DNA from: Hyphomicrobiales bacterium
GTDB taxonomy: Bacteria; Pseudomonadota; Alphaproteobacteria; Rhizobiales; Rhizobiaceae
Assembly (NCBI GenBank): GCA_900466005.1
Contig: UEGQ01000001.1
Location: 365,987-429,986, forward strand
Direction of reading: 5' to 3'
Length of the DNA stretch: 64,000 nucleotides
Shown here: positions 41,616 to 50,613 of the stretch, in pieces
How positions within the stretch are numbered: position 1 is the first letter of the stretch
Layout of the letters: each line of letters starts with the position of its first letter
Position numbers and translations under genes: made by a program
The notes under the pieces: model-generated
What the model was told of the DNA's origin: nothing
The model's database searches: none
Seen by the model: only the letters and a program-made list of their open reading frames with translations

Positions 41616-42878
41616 TCAAGTGTTCATCGAGTCGAAGAAATCGCCGTTGTTCTTCGTCTGCTTCAATTTGTCGATGAGGAACTCGATGGCGTCCGTCGTA
41701 CCCATCGGGGCCAGAATACGCCGGAGCACGAAGATCTTCTGAAGATCCTGACGCGGAACCAGCAAGTCTTCCTTACGGGTGCCGGATTTCAGAATGTCCA
41801 TAGACGGGAAGATTCGCTTATCGGCAACCTTCCGGTCCAGAACAATTTCCGAGTTACCGGTGCCCTTGAATTCTTCGAAGATGACTTCGTCCATGCGGCT
41901 GCCGGTATCGATCAAAGCAGTCGCGATAATCGTCAGGGACCCGCCTTCCTCGATGTTGCGGGCCGCACCGAAGAACCGCTTGGGGCGCTGCAGTGCATTT
42001 GCATCGACGCCACCGGTCAGCACCTTGCCCGAGGACGGAACGACAGTGTTGTAAGCGCGCCCGAGGCGCGTGATCGAATCGAGAAGGATGACGACGTCAC
42101 GACCGTGCTCAACGAGCCGCTTGGCCTTCTCGATAACCATCTCGGCCACCTGGACATGCCGAACGGCAGGTTCGTCAAACGTCGAGGAGATAACCTCGCC
42201 CCGCACCGATCGCTGCATGTCGGTCACTTCTTCCGGACGCTCGTCAATCAGCAAGACGATTAGATAGCATTCCGGATGGTTGGCCGTGATCGAATGCGCA
42301 ATATTCTGCAGCAGCACCGTCTTACCGGTTCGCGGCGGCGCCACGATCAGAGCGCGCTGGCCTTTACCCAACGGGGCAACAAGGTCGATCACTCGTGCGG
42401 ACAGATCCTTGGTCGGCGTTTCGAGTTCCATCTTGAACCGCTCGTTCGGATAAAGCGGAGTCAGATTATCGAAATGAACCTTGTGGCGGATCTTCTCAGG
42501 ATCCTCGAAATTGATCGTATTGACTTTCAGGAGGGCGAAGTAGCGCTCACCTTCCTTCGGTCCGCGAATTGGCCCCTCTACGGTATCGCCGGTCTTCAGG
42601 GAGAACCGGCGAATCTGCGAGGGCGAGATGTAGATATCGTCCGGTCCCGGCAGGTAATTCGCGTTGGCCGAACGGAGAAAGCCGAAGCCGTCCTGCAGAA
42701 CTTCAACGACGCCTTCACCTATGATCTCAATGTCTTGCGCGGCAAGCATCTTAAGGATCGCGAACATCAGCTCCTGCTTGCGCATCGTGCTGGCATTCTC
42801 GACCTCGAGCGACTCCGCAAAGGTCAGCAGATCCGTCGGAGATTTGCTCTTGAGTTCTTGTAGCTTCATTTCAGCCAT
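41616..42878 (-). CDS. rho: Transcription termination factor Rho
   Basis: Hexameric RNA helicase that ends transcription at Rho-dependent sites, 420 residues. The N-terminal cold-shock-like RNA-binding domain shows [16 protein letters not shown]. The ATPase core has the P-loop [22 protein letters not shown] and [13 protein letters not shown]. The C-terminus ends [11 protein letters not shown]. Translation may start here or at the ATG three codons later. It is followed by mnmE after 78 bases. Confidence 0.97.
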   Translation of the reverse strand: MAEMKLQELKSKSPTDLLTFAESLEVENASTMRKQELMFAILKMLAAQDIEIIGEGVVEVLQDGFGFLRSANANYLPGPDDIYISPSQIRRFSLKTGDTVEGPIRGPKEGERYFALLKVNTINFEDPEKIRHKVHFDNLTPLYPNERFKMELETPTKDLSARVIDLVAPLGKGQRALIVAPPRTGKTVLLQNIAHSITANHPECYLIVLLIDERPEEVTDMQRSVRGEVISSTFDEPAVRHVQVAEMVIEKAKRLVEHGRDVVILLDSITRLGRAYNTVVPSSGKVLTGGVDANALQRPKRFFGAARNIEEGGSLTIIATALIDTGSRMDEVIFEEFKGTGNSEIVLDRKVADKRIFPSMDILKSGTRKEDLLVPRQDLQKIFVLRRILAPMGTTDAIEFLIDKLKQTKNNGDFFDSMNT

Positions 42879-43059
42879 TAAGAGGAACCACGTTCTTTTG
42901 TAGGGAAGGGTGTGCTGATGCTGATCGGTACGGTCGATGGATCCGCAGGTGACAGAATGTCAGGCACACTGAGCTAGATGGGATTTGCGGGAAAATAGCG
43001 ATTCAGCCCTTCAGCCGCAAGCAAAAAGGCGAACCAGGTCCAAATTAGGCGAGAAACCG
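42879..43059. promoter_or_regulatory. Rho leader/intergenic region
   Basis: 181 bases between hemJ and rho on the same strand. No coding frame is convincing. It probably holds the rho promoter and leader, but I see no clear hairpin terminator after hemJ. Confidence 0.35.
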
Positions 43060-43596
43060 TCAGAATGGCTTCACGACAACCATGATGACGATGATGATCA
43101 TCAGTACTGTCGGGAGTTCATTCATCAATCGCCAGAACCGGGCAGTTCTCATGTAGTTGCCACGGGCGAAAGCTGCAACAGCTCGCGCAAAATATCCATG
43201 CACGGCAGACAGGGCGAACACAGCTGCCAGCTTCACATGCAGCCAGCCGCCCATGAAGCCAAACCCCTCCCAAGCCAGGTAAAGACCGAGGAGCCATGTG
43301 ATCGCCATCGCCGGGCGCATGATGATCCTCAGTAGTCGCTGCTCCATGACGGAAAAAGTCTCCGCCTGTTGCGAGCCTGGTGGCGCCTCGAGGTGATAGA
43401 TGAACAGCCGCGGCATGTAGAGCATTCCCGCCATCCAGGAGATGACGGCGATGACGTGAAGCGCCTTGATCCAAAGGTATAGCGCGTCTGGCTGCAAGAA
43501 GACGAGGGCAACCGCGACAAGGCAGAACAGCACAATTGCCGTCGCTGCCCTCGCAACGACTTTCCGTCCGGACGCCTTCCCCTTTTCCTCTGCCAT
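43060..43596 (-). CDS. hemJ: Protoporphyrinogen oxidase HemJ (UPF0093)
   Basis: A membrane enzyme for the protoporphyrinogen IX to protoporphyrin IX step, used by many bacteria that lack HemG and HemY. The 178 residues have about four to five membrane helices. A histidine early in the second helix (IKALHVIAVISWMAGMLY) and MPRLFIYH fit the family. The N-terminal 15 residues are basic and variable. Its ATG overlaps the hemE stop (TGATG), so the two heme genes are coupled. Confidence 0.92.
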   Translation of the reverse strand: MAEEKGKASGRKVVARAATAIVLFCLVAVALVFLQPDALYLWIKALHVIAVISWMAGMLYMPRLFIYHLEAPPGSQQAETFSVMEQRLLRIIMRPAMAITWLLGLYLAWEGFGFMGGWLHVKLAAVFALSAVHGYFARAVAAFARGNYMRTARFWRLMNELPTVLMIIIVIMVVVKPF

Positions 43597-44630
43597 CAGG
43601 CTCTACTCCCGCGCACTCGGGCCACCAAGGCTGCGACATTTTCCGGGTCGGCTTGAGGAGTGATTCCGTGACCCAGATTAAAGATCAGAGGCCCGTTTCC
43701 AAGTGCCGCCAGGATTGCATCGACACCTTCTGCCATGGCTTTTCCGCCTGCCACGACGCGCATCGGATCGAGATTTCCCTGCACTGGTCCATCCTTCTGC
43801 AATTCAGCCGCGAACGAGAGTGGCACCGTCCAGTCGAGTCCGATAGCGTCGGCTCCCGTCTTCATGCGGTAGTTTGCCAGCATCAGGCCGGCTCCCTTCG
43901 CAAACGCGATTATTTTCGCCGAGGGTCGTTGCGCCTTCACCGACGCGATGATCCTTGCGACCGGCTTGACACAGTAACGCTCGAACTCTTCCTCTCCGAG
44001 AACGCCTGCCCAGGAATCGAAAATCTGCAGCGCGTCCGCACCGGCATCGATCTGCGCCACCAGATATTCGGCCGACAGTTCCGCGAGAATGGCCAAGAGG
44101 CGTTCGAAGGCCTCCGGGTGCTGGTACCCAAACAGCCGCGCAGGGGCCTGATCAGGCGTTCCGTGACCCGCGATCATGTAGGTGGCGACGGTCCATGGCG
44201 CACCGCAGAAACCCAACAGGGTCGTATCGTTCGGCAACTCTTCGCGCAAGCGACGGACACTCTCAAAGACGGGCCGAAGATGCTCAAGGAAACCCGCGGG
44301 CTTCAGCGCTCCAATCTCATCCACCGAGATGGGATCCATCTGTGGGCCGTGACCCTCGGAAAAACGTACATTCCGGTGAAGCGCATCCGGTACCACAAGG
44401 ATATCCGAAAATAGTATGGCTGCGTCGAAGCCATATCTGCGGATCGGCTGGAGGGTAACCTCGACTGCGAGATCAGGTGAGTAGCAGAGGTCGAGGAAGG
44501 TTTTCGCTCGTGAGCGTGTCGCCCTGTATTCGGGAAGATAGCGCCCTGCCTGCCGCATGAGCCAGATCGGGGGCGGGTTCACGACCTCACCTCTCAAGAC
44601 ATCCATCACCTTCCGATGTGAGTTGGTCAA
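43596..44630 (-). CDS. hemE: Uroporphyrinogen decarboxylase HemE
   Basis: Converts uroporphyrinogen III to coproporphyrinogen III, 344 residues. The substrate arginine motif [13 protein letters not shown] is at residues 23-35, and [11 protein letters not shown] and [13 protein letters not shown] also fit. No ATG gives a full N-terminus. The TTG at 44630 is preceded by GGAAGG at 8-base spacing and yields [15 protein letters not shown], which fits the family. A GTG at 44609 is the alternative. The 5' end borders the replication origin, as in Caulobacter. Confidence 0.94.
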   Translation of the reverse strand: MTNSHRKVMDVLRGEVVNPPPIWLMRQAGRYLPEYRATRSRAKTFLDLCYSPDLAVEVTLQPIRRYGFDAAILFSDILVVPDALHRNVRFSEGHGPQMDPISVDEIGALKPAGFLEHLRPVFESVRRLREELPNDTTLLGFCGAPWTVATYMIAGHGTPDQAPARLFGYQHPEAFERLLAILAELSAEYLVAQIDAGADALQIFDSWAGVLGEEEFERYCVKPVARIIASVKAQRPSAKIIAFAKGAGLMLANYRMKTGADAIGLDWTVPLSFAAELQKDGPVQGNLDPMRVVAGGKAMAEGVDAILAALGNGPLIFNLGHGITPQADPENVAALVARVRGSRA

Positions 44631-45017
44631 CGGTCGAACCTTCCAATAAAAACTATGAGATATGAATCTTCTTCTATTTCTAAGAGTCACTGACTATCAA
44701 GGATTAAAGCTCCTCCCCAACGACAGGGGCTCCGCCGCCGCCGTTCGGAATCCAAGCGATGAAATACAGGATGGTCAGACCCTCAAGTGGGGATATCGCG
44801 ATATATCATTTTATTTCAATACGTTGAGAGATTCATGTCATACAGTTCAGTATGGACAACTTGTGGATAACGCGAGTCTCTCTTTCTCGTATTCCCACAA
44901 TCCACAGGTACTGCGGCAATCTCTCCCGTCACGGCCGTATGTGGATAAAACGGCACTTTTCCCCTTGCCTGGTAGCCTCGCGTGTCGCTACCTCTTCTTT
45001 TCCCTGGTTTTCAACAG
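44631..45017. other. oriC: Chromosomal replication origin (oriC)
   Basis: A 387-base gap between hemE and the divergent PSRP gene, the place of oriC in alphaproteobacteria. It holds two perfect DnaA boxes, TGTGGATAA at 44862-44870 and 44940-44948. A degenerate box lies between them at 44898-44906 (CAATCCACA, opposite strand). An AT-rich patch at about 44792-44823 could be the unwinding element. Five GANTC sites (44664, 44684, 44748, 44830, 44874) are candidate CcrM methylation targets. The hemE promoter should also lie here. Nothing in it looks coding. Confidence 0.88.
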
Positions 45018-45854
45018 ATGAGCAAAAACAGCGTGGAGAACAGAAGAAACTTCTTCCATCTGCATCTGATTTCTGACTCGACCGGGGAGACTCTGATCTC
45101 GGCGGGACGAGCGGCCGCGGCGCAGTTCCATTCGAGTGTGGCGATCGAACACGTCTACCCTCTAATCCGCAACAGGCGGCAATTGACATCGGTCCTCGAG
45201 ACGATAGATCAGGAACCTGGCATCGTTCTCTACACGATCGTAGACCGCGAGCTTGCCGATCTGTTGGAGTCACGCTGTCGCGACATGGGACTTCCGACCG
45301 TCAATGTCCTGGAGCCGGTGATGGCAATATTCCAGACATATCTCGGCGCTCCCTCGCGCCGACGGGTAGGCGCTCAGCACGCCCTGACGGCCGAGTATTT
45401 CGCTCGTATAGAGGCTCTCAATTTCACGATGGACCATGACGACGGCCAATTGCCGGGTGACTACGACGAAGCGGACGTGGTACTTGTTGGCATCAGCCGC
45501 ACGTCGAAGACACCGACAAGCATCTACCTGGCCAATCGTGGGATCAAGACCGCCAATGTTCCTATTGTCTGCGGCGTGCCTCTGCCCGAGAGTCTGCTCA
45601 GCGCCACGAAACCACTGATTGTCGGCCTGATTGCTACGAGCGACCGGATTTCTCAGGTGCGAGGAAACCGCGAGCTCGGGACGACGCCTGGTTTTGACCA
45701 GCGAGACTACACGGATCGTGCATCAATCGCAGAGGAGCTCAAATATGCGCGATTGCTCTGTGCGCGTCATAACTGGCCGCTGATCGATGTCACCAGACGG
45801 TCGATCGAAGAGACTGCCGCGGCAATCGTTGCCCTGAAGGTGAAGCTGCGTTAA
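45018..45854 (+). CDS. Bifunctional PEP synthase / PPDK regulatory protein (DUF299)
   Basis: A kinase and pyrophosphorylase that inactivates and reactivates PEP synthase or pyruvate phosphate dikinase, 278 residues. The family opens with [13 protein letters not shown]. The nucleotide-binding motif [18 protein letters not shown] lies in the middle. Which target it regulates cannot be told from sequence. The ATG is at the edge of oriC; the frame extends a few codons upstream without a better start. It leads the run maf-aroE-coaE-dnaQ. Confidence 0.93.
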   Translation: MSKNSVENRRNFFHLHLISDSTGETLISAGRAAAAQFHSSVAIEHVYPLIRNRRQLTSVLETIDQEPGIVLYTIVDRELADLLESRCRDMGLPTVNVLEPVMAIFQTYLGAPSRRRVGAQHALTAEYFARIEALNFTMDHDDGQLPGDYDEADVVLVGISRTSKTPTSIYLANRGIKTANVPIVCGVPLPESLLSATKPLIVGLIATSDRISQVRGNRELGTTPGFDQRDYTDRASIAEELKYARLLCARHNWPLIDVTRRSIEETAAAIVALKVKLR

Positions 45855-45887
45855 GCGATTCCCAGCATCGGAACACGGATTGAGGAA

Positions 45888-46487
45888 ATGGTAATAGGAT
45901 TGGTTCTCGCGTCGGCAAGTTCGTCGCGGCGAATACTAATGAGAAACGCCGGCCTCGAATTCGAGGCGATTCCGGCAGAGATCGACGAACGCGAAATCGA
46001 ACGCGAGATCGGGAGCAGGCTCATGGCACCGGCTGAACTGGCCGCAGAGCTCGCACGCCAGAAGGCGCTCGATGTCAGCCGTCGTCTGCCATCGGCGACG
46101 ATCATCGGCTGCGACCAGACGATGTCGCTCGGCGATCGCATATTCCACAAGCCGGTCGACATTGCGGAGGCGAGAGCCAACCTGATGGTTCTCAGGGGTA
46201 AGACCCACTGCCTCAACAGTGCCGTTGTCCTGGCGCGCGACGGCGACATTCTCTGGAGCTACGTTGGCGTCGCCGAACTGAGGATGCGCGAATTCTCCGA
46301 GGACTTTCTCGATCTCTATCTGACCAAAATGGCCGAGACCGTTTTGAGCAGTGTCGGAGCCTATCAACTCGAGGGAGTGGGAATTCAGCTGTTCGAGAGA
46401 ATAGAGGGAGACTATTTCACCATCTTGGGGCTTCCTCTCCTGCCGCTGTTGGAGCGACTCCGGGAACTGGGGGAGATCGATGTCTGA
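45888..46487 (+). CDS. maf: Maf-like nucleotide pyrophosphatase
   Basis: A house-cleaning nucleoside triphosphate pyrophosphatase of the Maf/YhdE/YceF group, 199 residues. [16 protein letters not shown] is the N-terminal motif. CDQTM replaces the more usual ADT pattern, as in the second Maf group of rhizobia. [20 protein letters not shown] is the C-terminal motif. It overlaps aroE by 8 bases, and its TGA stop is the first three bases of a parS-like site. Confidence 0.9.
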   Translation: MVIGLVLASASSSRRILMRNAGLEFEAIPAEIDEREIEREIGSRLMAPAELAAELARQKALDVSRRLPSATIIGCDQTMSLGDRIFHKPVDIAEARANLMVLRGKTHCLNSAVVLARDGDILWSYVGVAELRMREFSEDFLDLYLTKMAETVLSSVGAYQLEGVGIQLFERIEGDYFTILGLPLLPLLERLRELGEIDV

Positions 46488-47337
46488 TTCACGTGAAACA
46501 GGCCGCCACGCTTTCGTTGTGGGCTATCCAATCAAGCATTCCCGCTCGCCGATTATTCATGGGTACTGGCTGAAGCAGTTTGGCATCGACGGAAGCTATC
46601 GTGCCGTAGAGGTCAGCGAAGTGGATTTTCCGGCCTTCATGGCGAATCTGAGAGACGGCGCAGCCGGCTATAGCGGCGGCAACGTCACGATACCGCATAA
46701 GGAACGGGCGGTGCGGCTTGCCGACAGGCCGGACGCCTTGAGTGAAGAGCTTGGTGCTGCCAACACGCTGTGGGTCGAAAACGGGCTGGTGCATTCGACG
46801 AATACCGACGGGCTCGGTTTTCTTGCCAATCTCGACGAGCGTAGGCCAGGTTGGGATCGTTGCGACAAAGCGGTTGTCCTCGGCGCCGGCGGAGCGAGCC
46901 GCGCGGTCATCCAGGCCCTCAGGGATCGGGGTTTCGGCGAGATACACGTCGTCAACCGTACGGTGGAGCGAGCGCAGGAACTTGCGGATCGCTTCGGAAA
47001 GAAGGTCTTCGCTCATCCAATGGAGGGGATTGCCGAAGTTCTTACCGGAGCCGGTTTGTTCGTTAACACGACTTCGCTCGGAATGCATGGCTCGCCGGTG
47101 CCGGAATTTCCATTGCAGCGGTTGGCGCCAGACGCAACTGTAACCGACCTCGTCTACATTCCACTCGTAACGCCGTTTCTTCGGCAGGCGGAGAAGCATG
47201 GATTTGCGTCGGTGGACGGGCTCGGCATGCTTCTCCATCAAGCGGTTCCAGGTTTTGAGAAGTGGTTCGGCCATCGCCCGGAGGTGACAGCCGAGCTGCG
47301 GCAATTGGTGATAGGCGACATGGAAAAGCAGGCATGA
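46480..47337 (+). CDS. aroE: Shikimate dehydrogenase AroE
   Basis: Reduces 3-dehydroshikimate to shikimate with NADPH in aromatic amino-acid synthesis, 285 residues. The substrate site [10 protein letters not shown], the catalytic-lysine motif NVTIPHKE and the NADPH motif [13 protein letters not shown] are all present. Its first codons (DSRET) are written by a parS-like site. It overlaps maf upstream by 8 bases and coaE downstream by 4 bases. Confidence 0.96.
   Translation: MSDSRETGRHAFVVGYPIKHSRSPIIHGYWLKQFGIDGSYRAVEVSEVDFPAFMANLRDGAAGYSGGNVTIPHKERAVRLADRPDALSEELGAANTLWVENGLVHSTNTDGLGFLANLDERRPGWDRCDKAVVLGAGGASRAVIQALRDRGFGEIHVVNRTVERAQELADRFGKKVFAHPMEGIAEVLTGAGLFVNTTSLGMHGSPVPEFPLQRLAPDATVTDLVYIPLVTPFLRQAEKHGFASVDGLGMLLHQAVPGFEKWFGHRPEVTAELRQLVIGDMEKQA
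46485..46500. other. parS: parS-like site across the maf-aroE overlap
   Basis: TGATTCACGTGAAACA, identical to the sites at 40190 (other strand) and 55253. It provides the maf stop codon and codes for aroE residues 3-7 in another frame. It lies about 1.5 kb from oriC, the closest of the four. Confidence 0.88.
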
Positions 47338-47933
47338 TCGTCGTTGGGCTGACCGGTTCGATTGGAATGGGAAAGTCCACGACGGCGTCGCTGTTTGCGG
47401 AGCAGGGGATTCCAGTCAATAATTCCGATCAGGTAGTCCATGATCTTTATCGCGAGGAAGCCGCGCCCCTTGTCGCGGCCGTCTTCCCCGAGGCTGTCGA
47501 TGACGGCGTCGTCGACCGAAAGAAGCTTGCGGAGAATCTGGCGAAGAATCCGGCTAACTTTAAGGTGCTTGAAGGGATCGTTCATCCATTAGTGCGCGCC
47601 AGGGAGCACAAATTCCTCGACGGCGCCCGCAGTTCCGGCGCAGATATCGCCGTTCTGGACATACCACTTCTCTTCGAGACCGGTGCTGAAGATCGCGTTG
47701 ATGTCGTCGTGGTTGTCACTTGTGATCCGCAGATTCAGAAGGAACGAGTCCTCAGGAGGCCGGGAATGACCGAGGAAAAATTCAACTTGATCCTTTCCCG
47801 CCAGATGCCAGATAAGGAAAAGCGGGCTCGGGCGGACTTCATTGTCGACACCGGTCATGGCATCGAATCGGCAAGGAGTCAGGTTGGTGAGATTGTCTCG
47901 ACCCTGCTGCGCCGGCCGTCTTCTGGAGAATAG
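47334..47933 (+). CDS. coaE: Dephospho-CoA kinase CoaE
   Basis: Performs the last step of coenzyme A synthesis, 199 residues. The P-loop GSIGMGKST is at residues 8-16 and DIPLLFET is a further family motif. The ATG overlaps the aroE stop (ATGA), which sets the start although the frame is open upstream. It is followed after 3 bases by dnaQ, so the two are surely cotranscribed. Confidence 0.95.
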   Translation: MIVVGLTGSIGMGKSTTASLFAEQGIPVNNSDQVVHDLYREEAAPLVAAVFPEAVDDGVVDRKKLAENLAKNPANFKVLEGIVHPLVRAREHKFLDGARSSGADIAVLDIPLLFETGAEDRVDVVVVVTCDPQIQKERVLRRPGMTEEKFNLILSRQMPDKEKRARADFIVDTGHGIESARSQVGEIVSTLLRRPSSGE

Positions 47934-47936
47934 CAT

Positions 47937-48638
47937 ATGCGCGAAATCGTCTTCGACACGGAAACGACGGGACTGGAATCGAAGTTCGACCGGGTCATCG
48001 AGATCGGCGGGATCGAGCTGCTTAACCACTTTCCGACAGGGCGCAGTTTCCATGTCTATATCAACCCCGGTGATCGGAAGGTGCATCCCGATGCGCTGGC
48101 GGTCCATGGCATCTCAGACGATTTTCTGAAGGACAAGCCGCGTTTTGCGGACATTGTCGAGGAACTCGTTGAGTTCTTCGACGGTGCGCGGTGGATCGCT
48201 CATAACGCAAATTTCGACATCGGCTTCATCAACGCTGAGTTTGAGAGACTGAATCGACCGCCAGTACCGGCTGACATGGTGACCGACACCTTGGCGCTAG
48301 CACGCCGAAAACATCCAATGGGGCCTAACTCGCTCGATGCCCTTTGCCGGCGCTACGGAGTCGACAATTCCCACCGCGCCAAGCACGGGGCACTTCTCGA
48401 CGCCGAACTGTTGGCCGAGGTTTACATCGAGATGCTCGGCGGCCGTCAGGCGGCCTTCGGGCTGGTGCAGGCCGAAGAAAAGAAGATTGTTTTGGAGGAA
48501 GAGGTAGAGATCGCCGATCATCTGCTCGTGAGGTCGGTCGAGCTTGCCGCGCGTCTCACTCCCGAGGAAATCGAATCTCACCGCGCGCTGGTCGAGCGCC
48601 TTGGCCAGAAGGCGATCTGGTCGAGGTATCAGTCTTAG
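47937..48638 (+). CDS. dnaQ: DNA polymerase III subunit epsilon (proofreading exonuclease)
   Basis: The 3'-5' proofreading subunit of the replicase, 233 residues. The three exonuclease motifs are visible: Exo I FDTETTG (Asp7, Glu9), Exo II HNANFD and Exo III HGALLDAE. The C-terminal region should bind the alpha subunit. It ends the origin-proximal run that starts with the PSRP gene, at a terminator shared with the convergent secB. Confidence 0.96.
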   Translation: MREIVFDTETTGLESKFDRVIEIGGIELLNHFPTGRSFHVYINPGDRKVHPDALAVHGISDDFLKDKPRFADIVEELVEFFDGARWIAHNANFDIGFINAEFERLNRPPVPADMVTDTLALARRKHPMGPNSLDALCRRYGVDNSHRAKHGALLDAELLAEVYIEMLGGRQAAFGLVQAEEKKIVLEEEVEIADHLLVRSVELAARLTPEEIESHRALVERLGQKAIWSRYQS

Positions 48639-48660
48639 GAAAAGTGAGCCTCAAGAACGA

Positions 48661-48690
48661 AAAAAGCCCGGCGAACCGGGCTCCTTTTTC
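48661..48690. terminator. Bidirectional terminator between dnaQ and secB
   Basis: Stem AGCCCGG/CCGGGCT (48665-48671 with 48676-48682) with a 4-base loop, preceded by A's and followed by CCTTTTTC. It lies between convergent genes. Confidence 0.9.
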
Positions 48691-48703
48691 GTGAAAGCTG
48701 TGG

Positions 48704-49177
48704 TCAGTTCGTAGCCTGGACCTTGGCGCGGGCCTGTTCTTCAGCCACACGCTGAGCGAACATCTGTGCAAAATCGATCGGATCGATCATCAGCGGCGGG
48801 AAGCCACCGTTGCGAGTTGCGTCGGCGATGATCTGGCGTGCGAACGGGAAAAGCAGGCGCGGGCACTCGATAAACAGAACCGGCAGCATATGTTCCTGCG
48901 GGAAACCGGAGATGCGGAAGACGCCGCCATATATGAGTTCGGCCGCGAAAACGGTCTTGTCCCCGTCCTTGGCTTCGGCATTCAGCGAAAGCACGACGTC
49001 GAAATCCGACTCCGACAGAGGATTTGCGTTGACGTTGACGTTGATGTTGATCGCGGGAGCCCTATCACGCGCCTGCAGTGACCGCGGAGCGCCGGGGTTC
49101 TCGAAGGAGAGATCCTTGATGTACTGAGCCAGAATGTTGAGGGAGGGGCTCGCCGTTCCCGTGTTGTCGTTGGCCAT
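48704..49177 (-). CDS. secB: Protein-export chaperone SecB
   Basis: Tetrameric chaperone that holds preproteins unfolded for SecA, 157 residues. The SecB core is clear: [19 protein letters not shown] near the start, [11 protein letters not shown], and [29 protein letters not shown] near the end. The short INVNVNANP run is an ordinary beta strand of the family. The ATG before ANDNTGT is the family start, although the frame is open 14 codons upstream. Confidence 0.97.
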   Translation of the reverse strand: MANDNTGTASPSLNILAQYIKDLSFENPGAPRSLQARDRAPAININVNVNANPLSESDFDVVLSLNAEAKDGDKTVFAAELIYGGVFRISGFPQEHMLPVLFIECPRLLFPFARQIIADATRNGGFPPLMIDPIDFAQMFAQRVAEEQARAKVQATN

Positions 49178-49267
49178 TGGGCGTTCCTCGTGGCTTGGAT
49201 TGTCGTGGCCATCTAACACTTCGGGCCTATGGTGACAACCCTCACGCCGCGTCCGAAGCTGAAGAGC

Positions 49268-49762
49268 CTAACGGCCGTCTTCCTTCTTCACACGCCACGG
49301 GGAATGCTCATCGGGTTCTCGACGAAAGTCGGTCTCTCCGAGATCGATGGTTCGTGTCGGAGGCGTTTGATGCGCGCCCGATCCGGCATAGAAGCGTTGA
49401 CGCGACGAGAAGAAGACGGTCCGCGCATTAAGTCGTGACCACAAGAGATTCCGCACGAATGGCAGCAGGAGCAAGAGACCCGTCAGATCGGTGACGAAAC
49501 CTGGAATGATTAGCAGTATGGCCGCAACGGCAATCATGGCGCCGTGGACAAACGCCTTTTCTGGTTCGGTGCCGAGGCCGTCTTTTTCACGCAACTTGCG
49601 TATCATGCCGATGCCGCGAACGCGAAGCAATGTGAGCCCGGCGACGGTCGAAAGGACGATCAATCCCAGCGTTACGGCAATGCCGACCGCCTTGCCGACG
49701 ATAATAAAGCCCGCGATCTCGATAAGCGGGAGAACTATGAACAGCAATGCTGGAATCCGCAT
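49268..49762 (-). CDS. fxsA: FxsA family membrane protein
   Basis: A 164-residue inner-membrane protein of the FxsA family. Three to four hydrophobic segments lie within the first 110 residues, with the family pattern PLIEIAGFIIVG and TVAGLTLLRVRG; the C-terminal part is hydrophilic. E. coli FxsA relieves F-plasmid exclusion of phage T7; the normal cellular function is unknown. It is divergent from the Tim44-like gene and lies 90 bases upstream of secB on the same strand. Confidence 0.87.
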   Translation of the reverse strand: MRIPALLFIVLPLIEIAGFIIVGKAVGIAVTLGLIVLSTVAGLTLLRVRGIGMIRKLREKDGLGTEPEKAFVHGAMIAVAAILLIIPGFVTDLTGLLLLLPFVRNLLWSRLNARTVFFSSRQRFYAGSGAHQTPPTRTIDLGETDFRREPDEHSPWRVKKEDGR

Positions 49763-49917
49763 GCGCAACTCTCTCCTCCGAACCCCTCGGCCGCCTTTCG
49801 GCAAATGGCTCGGCATGACGAGGCGCGCCAAAGACTTGGCAGCGCCATTTGAATGATGGCCGAATGCAGACTATATGGGGAGGAAGAACGGAAAAATAAA
49901 CGTCAGCGGCGGATGCG

Positions 49918-50613
49918 ATGGGTTCCAACGATTTTGTAACGCTCTTTTTTCTCGTGGCCGCAGTCCTGATTTTTCTTCAGTTGCGTAGCGTGCTGGGCCG
50001 CAGGACAGGCAATGAGAAGCCGCCCTTCGAGCCATATAGCTCACGCGATGCGTCGCAAGTGCCCGGCGCGGACGACGGAAAGCTGGTGACATTGCCGCGC
50101 CGCGACGAAGAAGGAGATGACCGCTTTTCGGCCATTGATTCTTTTGCGAAGCCTGGCACATCGCTGAATTCGTCGCTGCGGGACCTTGTCGCCGTCGATC
50201 CCAGCTTCAATCCGAAGGAGTTTCTGAACGGTGCGCGGGTGGCCTACGAGATGATCGTGACAGCCTTCGCCGAGGGCGACCGCAAGATGTTGAAGAACCT
50301 GCTCTCTCGCGACGTCTACGAGGGGTTCGACAGTGCGATATCCGAGCGAGAGTCCCGCGGCGAAATGATGAAGTCGACTTTCATTGGGATCGAAAAGGCC
50401 GAAATCAAGCAGGTCTCTGTCAAGGACAGCGAAGAACAGGTGACCGTCCGCGTCGTCTGCCAGCTGATAACGGCAACCTTCGACAAGGACGGAAAGCTGA
50501 TCGACGGCGACCCGGAAGCGGTAAGCGAAGTCAACGACATCTGGACGTTTGCACGTGACATTCGCTCGCGCGACCCGAACTGGAAGCTCGTGGCGACCGA
50601 ATCGGAACAATGA
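49918..50613 (+). CDS. Tim44-like domain protein
   Basis: A 231-residue protein with one N-terminal membrane helix (about residues 5-22), a linker and a C-terminal Tim44-like domain (about 90-225). Landmarks are FLNGARVAYEMIVTAFAEGD and LSRDVYEGF. Bacterial homologues related to mitochondrial Tim44 are known in alphaproteobacteria (TimA), but their function is not settled. The 4-base overlap with mltA and the order mltA, Smr, XRE regulator point to a single operon. Confidence 0.88.
   Translation: MGSNDFVTLFFLVAAVLIFLQLRSVLGRRTGNEKPPFEPYSSRDASQVPGADDGKLVTLPRRDEEGDDRFSAIDSFAKPGTSLNSSLRDLVAVDPSFNPKEFLNGARVAYEMIVTAFAEGDRKMLKNLLSRDVYEGFDSAISERESRGEMMKSTFIGIEKAEIKQVSVKDSEEQVTVRVVCQLITATFDKDGKLIDGDPEAVSEVNDIWTFARDIRSRDPNWKLVATESEQ

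Noticed and set aside
44662..45021. Open frames of 74 and 119 codons within the hemE-PSRP gap
   Set aside because: They run through the DnaA boxes and the AT-rich patch, have no family match and no conserved start; the gap is oriC.
48986..49060. A short hexamer-like repeat (AACGTC/AACGTTGACGTTGAC pattern) in secB
   Set aside because: It encodes the alternating INVNVNANP beta strand usual in SecB and is not a DNA repeat element.
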